From Myxococcales bacterium (lineage in GTDB: Bacteria > Myxococcota_A > Bradymonadia > UBA4248), in contig SFMP01000020.1 in the NCBI GenBank assembly GCA_004554395.1, forward strand, positions 1 to 13,676: DNA of 13,676 bases, given 5' to 3'. The position numbers and the translations under genes were made by a program. Below, in pieces: positions 5,691 to 10,661 of the stretch (positions are counted from its first letter, which is position 1; the number at the start of each line of letters is the position of its first letter). The notes beneath the pieces are model-generated. The model searched no databases. It was not told the DNA's origin and saw only the letters and a program-made list of their open reading frames with translations.

Positions 5691-5712
5691 ATGGTATCTT
5701 CATGGTATCTTC
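5691..5712. repeat. 11-bp tandem duplication upstream of the kinase gene
   Basis: ATGGTATCTTC occurs twice head to tail (5691-5701 and 5702-5712). On the minus strand each copy carries a potential ATG, and one of these (5703) is in frame with the kinase. An AT-rich stretch with TATATTATATGG follows, so the repeat lies in the probable promoter area. Confidence 0.8.
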
Positions 5713-6010
5713 AGAATCCGTATCGGCACCATCGGCGGCGCATTTCTTGCCGACAGCGATCTAGAACGAAGGAATGACCACGATCTTCGTTTAGCACAAT
5801 CATCGATAAAACGGATGAAATTCGCTCTATCGCACGTTTAATCGAAGTCTATGTTACTTCTAAATCGGTGCACAGACAAAAATCGCCTTTGGAGCTATGC
5901 GCAAAATGCGCTAGAACCTCTGCAAAAGTGGCACGGCTAGCGTCGTACCGATTTTGCGCGACGAAGTTCGTTTTTTACTTGTTCCGAGCGAGTCGCTGAC
6001 TTCATTATAC
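5713..6010. other. Intergenic stretch between the kinase and ridA genes, no gene seen
   Basis: About 300 bases lie between the divergent kinase and ridA genes. No frame has coding character with a plausible start. Small inverted repeats are visible, such as AACGAAG (5765-5771) with CTTCGTT (5785-5791) and GCGCA-AAA-TGCGC near 5900. It should hold both promoters. No convincing -35/-10 pair was found for ridA; CATTAT at about 6003 lies too close to the ribosome site. Confidence 0.5.
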
Positions 6011-6023
6011 AAGGAGGCCACAA

Positions 6024-6410
6024 ATGGAAAAGATCATCATTTCGACGGAAAACGCCCCTAAAGCGATCGGGCCTTATTCGCAAGCTGTTCGCATTGGGAA
6101 TCTCGTCTTCTTATCGGGGCAACTTGGCATGGATCCCAAAACGGGCGAGATCCAAGGCGATGTCGCCATTCAAACGCGTCAGGCTCTCGACAACATTGGC
6201 GCCGTGCTCAGTGCCATGGGACTGACCTTCGATCACGTCGTCAAAACGACGGTCTTCGTCAAAGATCTCGACGATTTCGCCACGGTCAACGAAATCTATG
6301 GCAGCGTTTTCTCTCACGATGCCCCGGCTCGCTCGTGTGTCGAAGTGAGTCGACTCCCCAAACGCGGACTCGTCGAAATCGAATGCATTGCCGCCTACCC
6401 CGCACAATAG
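6024..6410 (+). CDS. ridA: RidA family enamine/imine deaminase
   Basis: A 128-residue RidA (YjgF/YER057c) protein that hydrolyses reactive 2-aminoacrylate-type enamine/imine intermediates released by PLP enzymes such as threonine dehydratase. It normally acts as a cytosolic trimer. Motifs: NAPKAIGPYSQAV (10-22), LVFLSGQLGMDP (27-38), VVKTTVFVKDLDDF (72-85), the PARSCVEVSRLP block with the substrate-carboxylate Arg103, and VEIECIAAYP with Glu120 near the end. All residues expected of the catalytically active subgroup are present and the length is standard. The start is set by a perfect AAGGAGG (6011-6017) six bases upstream. It lies ahead of a PHA-regulator-like gene, 140 bases apart with an inverted repeat between. 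Confidence 0.96.
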   Translation: MEKIIISTENAPKAIGPYSQAVRIGNLVFLSGQLGMDPKTGEIQGDVAIQTRQALDNIGAVLSAMGLTFDHVVKTTVFVKDLDDFATVNEIYGSVFSHDAPARSCVEVSRLPKRGLVEIECIAAYPAQ

Positions 6411-6445
6411 TCTGTTGCCAGCTATTGCCGGTCGTCTTTCTGTTT

Positions 6446-6507
6446 GCTCCCGCACGCCGCATTTGTCTCTGCCGGTCATGGTAGCAGACCGTTCCCCGTG
6501 CGGGAGC
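6446..6507 (+). repeat. Long-looped inverted repeat between ridA and the next gene
   Basis: Perfect 11-bp arms GCTCCCGCACG (6446-6456) and CGTGCGGGAGC (6497-6507) enclose 40 bases. The loop holds the string TGCCGGTC, which also occurs at about 6426. There is no T-tract, so it is not a classical terminator. It could act as an mRNA 3' or 5' structure or be an intergenic repeat. Confidence 0.7.
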
Positions 6508-6550
6508 GACGAAACCGCTCCGATTTGTTCATTGCCAACTGAAGAGAGTC

Positions 6551-7162
6551 ATGGATAACGAAAAAAAACTCATTCGAATCAAGCGCTATTCCAATCGAAA
6601 ACTCTACGATACATCGCAAAGCCGCTATATTACGCTCACAGAATTGGGCGAAATCGTCCGCGGCGGCGCCAATGTCATCGTCATCGATAACGATACGAAA
6701 GCCGATCTGACCGATATGACGCTCACGCAAGTCCTCATCGCTCAGCAGAAGCAAAAGCAAAACGGCATCAAAAACCTCGTTCAAACGCAAGCCGAAATGT
6801 TGCTACAAAGGCTTACTGTCCCCGTGCAACAAATTCGCGACGAAGCTGTCAGGCAAGTCGAAAAACAACTCGAAAAGATTAAACGCATCGGCGAACCTCA
6901 CGTCGAAGATCCTGCAAATCATAAAGATAATACAAAAGAAAATTCAAATGGCGACTGTGCCAATGCCGAAGACGACGATGAATGCCCCGCAACGCCCGCA
7001 AAGCCGTCGCTCGATCTCAAGCTCGAAGCACTCAAAGCGAGTTCGGATGAAAAACTCATATCATTGATGTTGGTTCAACGACTCGAAGAACTCGAACGCG
7101 AAGTCGCCGATTTGCGACATAGACTCGAATTGCTCGAGCGAAAAGACGACGAAATGTATTAA
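6551..7162 (+). CDS. PHA/PHB synthesis regulator DNA-binding domain protein (PhaR-like)
   Basis: A 203-residue protein whose N-terminal domain (about 7-67) matches the polyhydroxyalkanoate accumulation regulator DNA-binding domain: IRIKRYSNRKLYDTSQSRYITLTELGEIVRGG, then VIVIDNDTKADLTDMTLTQVLI. In PHA-making bacteria PhaR represses phasin genes and senses granules. A Gln/Lys-rich linker, a helical segment (about 74-117), an acidic low-complexity spacer (about 125-150) and a C-terminal coiled coil (about 170-203, LVQRLEELEREVADLRHRLELLERK) follow. Only the DNA-binding domain is standard; the rest differs from classical PhaR. No phaC, phaB or phasin gene is in the window, so a broader regulatory role is possible. 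Only a weak GAAGAGAG ribosome site precedes the ATG. Confidence 0.85.
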   Translation: MDNEKKLIRIKRYSNRKLYDTSQSRYITLTELGEIVRGGANVIVIDNDTKADLTDMTLTQVLIAQQKQKQNGIKNLVQTQAEMLLQRLTVPVQQIRDEAVRQVEKQLEKIKRIGEPHVEDPANHKDNTKENSNGDCANAEDDDECPATPAKPSLDLKLEALKASSDEKLISLMLVQRLEELEREVADLRHRLELLERKDDEMY

Positions 7163-7193
7163 CTCATGCGCCATGTAAATGTACTCAATCGCC

Positions 7194-7221
7194 TTGTGTT
7201 ATGGTATACGATCGGCATATT
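7194..7221 (+). promoter_or_regulatory. Possible enolase promoter
   Basis: TTGTGT (7194-7199), a 16-base spacer and CATATT (7216-7221), each about four of six to consensus, lie 55 bases ahead of the enolase start. A TGCACA/TGTGCA inverted repeat lies downstream in the presumed leader (about 7234-7252). The call is weak. Confidence 0.3.
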
Positions 7222-7275
7222 CGAGGCGAATGCGTGCACAATAGGTCTGTGCAGATAAACCTAAAGGATGGCTAA

Positions 7276-8562
7276 ATGGCTGAAATTATTGAAGTTTTTG
7301 CAAGAGAAATCCTCGACGCTCGTGGCGTGCCGACGATCGAAGTCGAAGTCGGGCTTGCCGATGGCGTCAGCGCGTGCGCGAGTGTGCCGACGGGCGCATC
7401 GGTCGGCATTCACGAAGCTGCCGAATCGCGCGACAAGGATTTGCACCGTTATGGCGGAAAAGGCGTACAAAAAGCCGTCTCTGCCATCGAAGAAATCATT
7501 GCGCCAGAAATCACTGGCATCTATGCCAAAGATCAAGACCTCGTCGACAAAGTCATGTGCCATATCGACGACACCGAGAACAAGGCGATGATCGGGGCAA
7601 ATGCCATCCTAGCCGTATCGTTGGCCACGGCAAAAGCCGCCGCCAAGAGCATGCAACAGCCGCTCTTCCGATACTTGGGCGGCATCCAAGCCAATAGCCT
7701 CCCAGTTCCGCTTTGCGCCATTATCGCAGGCGGTTCTCACGTCGATAACGACCTCGATTTCGAAGAATTTTCGATCGCTCCAGTCGGGTTGCCATCGTTC
7801 CGGGAAGGCATCCGAGCCGTCGCAGAAATCACACATGCCATGCGAGCCATTTTGCACGAAAAAGGGCTCTCGACGGCTATCGCCGACGAAGGCGCATTCG
7901 CGCCCGCCATTTCGCACTCTACCGAAGCCCTCGATCTCATCATGTATGCGATCGCAAAGGCCGGCTATGTGCCCGGGCAAGATATCTATATCGGCGTCGA
8001 TTGCGCGGCAAGCGAGGTCTTTTGCCCAAACGATAAGATTTATGAATTGCGTGGCGAGGGCGCGAATCTCTCGACGCAAGCGCTCAAGGAGTATTATCTC
8101 AAGACGTTGCGCAATTACCCGATTATCGCCGTCGAAGACCCATTCGAACAAAACGATTGGGCCGCATGGCAAGAGTTCATGAAGCTCGATTTGTCGTTCC
8201 ACATCTTGGGCGACGACATATTTAGCACCACACCCGCTCGCATTCGCAAAGGCATCGCCCTCCACGCCGCCGATGGCACGACGATTAAGCCAAATCAAAT
8301 CGGTACGCTCACCGAAACACTCGACGCCGTGCGCACCGCGCAACGCGGCGGCATGATGGCCGTCGTCAGCCACCGCACCGGCGAAACCGAAGATACGTTC
8401 ATCGCCGACCTCGCCGTCGCCACGAATTGCCACCTCTTCAAAGCCGGCGGGCTCGCGCGCGCCGAACGCGTCGTCAAATACAATCGACTCATGCGAATCG
8501 AAGAAGTCCTCGGTGAAGACGCCGCATATATCGGAAAATTCGCTCTTAAATCGCATTCATAG
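7276..8562 (+). CDS. eno: Enolase (phosphopyruvate hydratase), divergent
   Basis: A 428-residue enolase that interconverts 2-phosphoglycerate and phosphoenolpyruvate in glycolysis and gluconeogenesis. Full length for the family. Expected catalytic and metal residues are present: lid Ser42 (TGAS), His155, Glu164, Glu205 (base partner), metal ligands Asp242, Glu287 and Asp313, catalytic Lys338 (KPNQIG), SHR at 365-367 and Lys389. The KPNQIGT and EDPF forms recall archaeal enolases. Several near-invariant stretches are altered: DSRGNP reads DARGVP (14-19), NGG reads AGG (151-153), GDEGG reads ADEGA (203-207) and KTG reads KAG (389-391). The start follows AAAGGATG (7263-7270). An ATG at 7268 is in another frame and is not used. 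Possibly a second, specialised enolase; activity is likely. Confidence 0.9.
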   Translation: MAEIIEVFAREILDARGVPTIEVEVGLADGVSACASVPTGASVGIHEAAESRDKDLHRYGGKGVQKAVSAIEEIIAPEITGIYAKDQDLVDKVMCHIDDTENKAMIGANAILAVSLATAKAAAKSMQQPLFRYLGGIQANSLPVPLCAIIAGGSHVDNDLDFEEFSIAPVGLPSFREGIRAVAEITHAMRAILHEKGLSTAIADEGAFAPAISHSTEALDLIMYAIAKAGYVPGQDIYIGVDCAASEVFCPNDKIYELRGEGANLSTQALKEYYLKTLRNYPIIAVEDPFEQNDWAAWQEFMKLDLSFHILGDDIFSTTPARIRKGIALHAADGTTIKPNQIGTLTETLDAVRTAQRGGMMAVVSHRTGETEDTFIADLAVATNCHLFKAGGLARAERVVKYNRLMRIEEVLGEDAAYIGKFALKSHS

Positions 8563-8597
8563 AATATTGTTCGAAGATTCGACACTATAGACGAATT

Positions 8598-8700
8598 ATG
8601 CGCAGGCGTATGGCGCAATGCGACATAGCCTGCGACGGCGCCGTATGCCAACGGCATAGGCGACGATATGAGCCCGTATTGAGCCCAAGGGGCGAAATAG
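8598..8700 (-). repeat. Dispersed intergenic repeat, inverted copy
   Basis: Read on the minus strand, 8700-8676 matches the unit CTATTTCGCC..TGGGCTCAATAC found at 10379-10402 and 10420-10443 in 23 of 25 positions. A second part (about 8632-8598, GGCTATGT..TGCGC.CATACGCCTGCGCAT) matches 10333-10370 with gaps. Internal palindromes include CGCAGGC/GCCTGCG and TATGCC-AAC-GGCATA. It lies between the enolase gene and the unknown gene. Confidence 0.75.
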
Positions 8701-8734
8701 GGCGCAACACAAAAGAAACGAAAAAACGACGACA

Positions 8735-9835
8735 ATGCAGACTCCGAAATTTACGCCCTGGCCATGCTCGCAGCTGGCGCAATACCCACTCGCCGACGAC
8801 TGGAACGATTATTTCCCTGCCGAACGCCTCTCGCACGCGCGCTATGTCTGCACGAAAGAGGCCGTGCACTCGCTTTTTTTGACGCCCCCCTTGGCCGAAA
8901 CGTATGCCGAGTTGCGCAACTTTGCGTGGCAGCAAGGCAGCTTGACGAATGCCAACGCCATCGACAAGGAGTTTTTCTTCAACATTCTGACGCACGATTA
9001 CGCGTTTTTTAAGGGCCACCAAGGGCGCGAACTGGCGTCGGCGTTCAACCTCGACGCGAAAAAATACCCGGGCTTGGGGCACATGCGAGCGTCACATTTC
9101 GATTTGTATCAAGTTCAGCGGTCGAATTTGGGCTTTGCCGAGCTCAAAAGCGTCTTGCACGATGGCTTGTTACACGCCTTTTTTTCGGTCTCGCAGTACC
9201 CACGCGATGGCGAATACGTGTTTGCGCGCGTTTTGCCCGTGGGAATCATGCCGCGGCAGTTGGCATACACAGTCGTCGAGCCGTGGGATACGGTCGACCC
9301 CAGGGCCGCCGCCGCCGTCGTCCAGGCGTGTCGCGACCAATTCAGCTATTATAAGGATAAGTTCCCGCAAGCCGACGAACGCGCGTTTTGCAAGGTGGCT
9401 GCATATTCGATTTACGAACTCATCGAGTCGTACGAGCTCATCGACGAACTCAACGGCACTCTGCACAAGCGACAAAGCACCGCCGACGACTCGGTTTGCG
9501 CCGTCACGACGCGCTTCACCTACGAAAAGGCCTCGCACGTGCCCGCCATCGACGCCCTACCCGCCTCTGAATTCGTCACCGAAAACGGGAAAAAGTGCTT
9601 CGACCTCGCCACCGCCCCCATCGTCGACGACGACAGAATACCGCAGACTCTTCGGGAGGCCATCATATCACGCGAAGGACATTCTATCGAAGTCACGACA
9701 TTCCTAAGAAAATTTGGCGAACAGTACGTGCAATCGTGCCTCGACGCCCTGCCACATCGCGACCGAATGACGCAACACACCGACTACCTCGACGCCAACA
9801 CGACGTATCGCGCACTCCGCCATCTACTATCATGA
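8735..9835 (+). CDS. Hypothetical protein, 366 residues
   Basis: I do not recognise a named family. The protein is soluble, with no signal peptide or membrane segment, and moderately acidic. The stretch FFFNILTHDYAFFKGHQGRELASAFN (about 84-109), then SHFDLYQVQRSNLGFAELKSVLHDGLLHAFF, then EYVFARVLPVG (about 165-175), loosely recalls the SEC-C/UPF0149-associated proteins of unknown function, in which a WxxxDY...GRTLA segment precedes a SxYEVL...L.DLL...LLARVLP segment. This resemblance is from memory of a pattern. No catalytic motif stands out. The ATG at 8735 has no clear ribosome site (the leader is A-rich, AAAGAAACGAAAAAACGACG). Coding character is consistent over the whole length. Dispersed repeats lie on both sides of this gene and the following ferredoxin. 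Confidence 0.75.
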   Translation: MQTPKFTPWPCSQLAQYPLADDWNDYFPAERLSHARYVCTKEAVHSLFLTPPLAETYAELRNFAWQQGSLTNANAIDKEFFFNILTHDYAFFKGHQGRELASAFNLDAKKYPGLGHMRASHFDLYQVQRSNLGFAELKSVLHDGLLHAFFSVSQYPRDGEYVFARVLPVGIMPRQLAYTVVEPWDTVDPRAAAAVVQACRDQFSYYKDKFPQADERAFCKVAAYSIYELIESYELIDELNGTLHKRQSTADDSVCAVTTRFTYEKASHVPAIDALPASEFVTENGKKCFDLATAPIVDDDRIPQTLREAIISREGHSIEVTTFLRKFGEQYVQSCLDALPHRDRMTQHTDYLDANTTYRALRHLLS

Positions 9836-9886
9836 TGCGCCCACATCATCGCCTCGCCCACCACCTCACGCCTCGGCGCCATATAT

Positions 9887-9928
9887 GCCAAGTGCCAAGT
9901 GCCAAATGCCAAATGCCAAGTGCTAAGT
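9887..9928 (+). repeat. Heptanucleotide tandem repeat
   Basis: Six head-to-tail 7-bp units: GCCAAGT, GCCAAGT, GCCAAAT, GCCAAAT, GCCAAGT, GCTAAGT, followed by a degenerate GCCGATT. It lies in the gap between the unknown gene and the ferredoxin, about 110 bases before the ferredoxin start. Such arrays vary in copy number by slippage. Confidence 0.95.
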
Positions 9929-10039
9929 GCCGATTGTGGCGGTTTTCGCTTTTTGCTTGCGACGAAATATGCTACATAGCGGCGTGCGTCGCGGCGCGGC
10001 GCATAAACGTTGATTCGTAGCTGTTTTAGGAGAAGAAAA

Positions 10040-10222
10040 ATGGCAGTTCCTGTTGTAAATGCTGAAACGTGTGTTGGTTGTGGTTCTTGCGAAGCGGGTT
10101 GCCCCGCCGAGGCCATCAAAGTCAACGAAGATGGCATCGCCGTCATCGACGCTAGCGCATGCGTCGAATGCCTCGCTTGCATCGACAATTGCCCCACCGG
10201 CGCCATCACCGAAGGCGAATAA
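10040..10222 (+). CDS. 2[4Fe-4S] ferredoxin
   Basis: A 60-residue clostridial-type bacterial ferredoxin, a low-potential soluble electron carrier. Both cluster motifs are complete: CVGCGSCEAGCP (about 11-22) and CVECLACIDNCP (about 41-52), each CxxCxxCxxxCP, with the last Cys of one motif serving the other cluster as in the family. The frame is open from 10010, but TTAGGAG (10026-10032) precedes the ATG at 10040 and gives the normal N-terminus (MAVPVVNAETCVGCG). It is a single-gene unit closed by an intrinsic terminator. The partner enzyme is not in the window; pyruvate:ferredoxin oxidoreductase-type anaerobic metabolism is a likely setting (inference). Confidence 0.96.
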   Translation: MAVPVVNAETCVGCGSCEAGCPAEAIKVNEDGIAVIDASACVECLACIDNCPTGAITEGE

Positions 10223-10283
10223 TTCAGGTTTCATCGAAACACTGAACCCAAGCGCAGCACCGCAAGATGTTGCGCTTTTTTTT
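10223..10283 (+). terminator. Terminator of the ferredoxin gene (two hairpins)
   Basis: TTCAGGTTTC (10223-10232) pairs with GAAAC-A-CTGAA (10236-10246), with one bulged base. A second stem AAGCGCA (10250-10256) / TGCGCTT (10271-10277) runs into eight T residues (10276-10283). The second hairpin with its T-tract is the terminator proper. The first starts right after the stop codon and may protect the mRNA end. Confidence 0.85.
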
Positions 10284-10292
10284 GTTCGCCGC

Positions 10293-10487
10293 CTATGAGC
10301 TCGTTTCACTGCGCGCATACGGCGTCGGCTCCGGCTATGTGCTCGTTTCACTGCGCGCATACGCCTGTGCATATCGGCTATTTCGCCGCCTGGGCTCAAT
10401 ACGCCTCTTTGGCGCCGGCTATTTCGCCGCCTGGGCTCAATACACCGGCGCTGCCGTGCTATGTGCTCGTTTCACTGCGCGCATACG
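10293..10487 (+). repeat. Mosaic intergenic repeat block (units A and B)
   Basis: Unit A (23 bp, GCTCGTTTCACTGCGCGCAT plus ACG) is exact at 10299-10321, 10341-10363 and 10465-10487. Unit B (28 bp, containing TTCGCCGCCTGGGCTCAATA) is exact at 10375-10402 and 10416-10443. The order is A-A-B-B-A. Related sequence in the opposite orientation lies at 8598-8700. Open frames through the block are repeat translations without ribosome sites, so I regard it as non-coding. Confidence 0.9.
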
Positions 10488-10529
10488 CACGGCTTTGCGC
10501 TTCGCGCCTCCTTGCCCAAATCGTCCTAC

Positions 10530-10557
10530 TTGAAATGCACGAAATTTCGTCTACAAT
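10530..10557 (+). promoter_or_regulatory. Sigma70 promoter of the cysteine-rich protein, with a palindrome in the spacer
   Basis: TTGAAA (10530-10535), 16 bases, TACAAT (10552-10557), each five of six to consensus. The spacer contains the perfect 12-bp palindrome ACGAAATTTCGT (10539-10550), placed where a bound repressor would block RNA polymerase. Transcription should start near 10564, giving a leader of roughly 98 nt. Confidence 0.7.
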
Positions 10558-10605
10558 GAGAAAGTCACGTTTTAGTGTCATTTTTTTTTCGTTCGTGGTC
10601 TAAAT

Positions 10606-10622
10606 ATCGAATTTAATTCGAT
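10606..10622 (+). promoter_or_regulatory. 17-bp palindrome in the leader of the cysteine-rich protein gene
   Basis: ATCGAATT-T-AATTCGAT is a perfect inverted repeat with a one-base centre. It lies between two homopolymer tracts, T9 (10581-10589) and T8 (10632-10639). It could be an operator. A one-base loop makes an RNA hairpin less favourable, although opening the inner pairs would allow one. Confidence 0.55.
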
Positions 10623-10661
10623 TTCACGATGTTTTTTTTCTCAATGTAAAGGAGTTATGCG

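Noticed and set aside
5632..5703. Start of the kinase at 5703
   Set aside because: No ribosome site precedes it and it lies in the AT-rich promoter-like region with the tandem duplication. AGGAG at 5640-5644 favours 5631.
7609..8556. Long minus-strand frame opposite the enolase gene
   Set aside because: It is antisense to a complete enolase and shows no recognisable protein features. Long antisense frames are common where codons are GC-biased.
10295..10603. Open frames through the A/B repeat block
   Set aside because: They are translations of repeats on either strand, lack ribosome sites, and one overlaps the promoter of the cysteine-rich gene.
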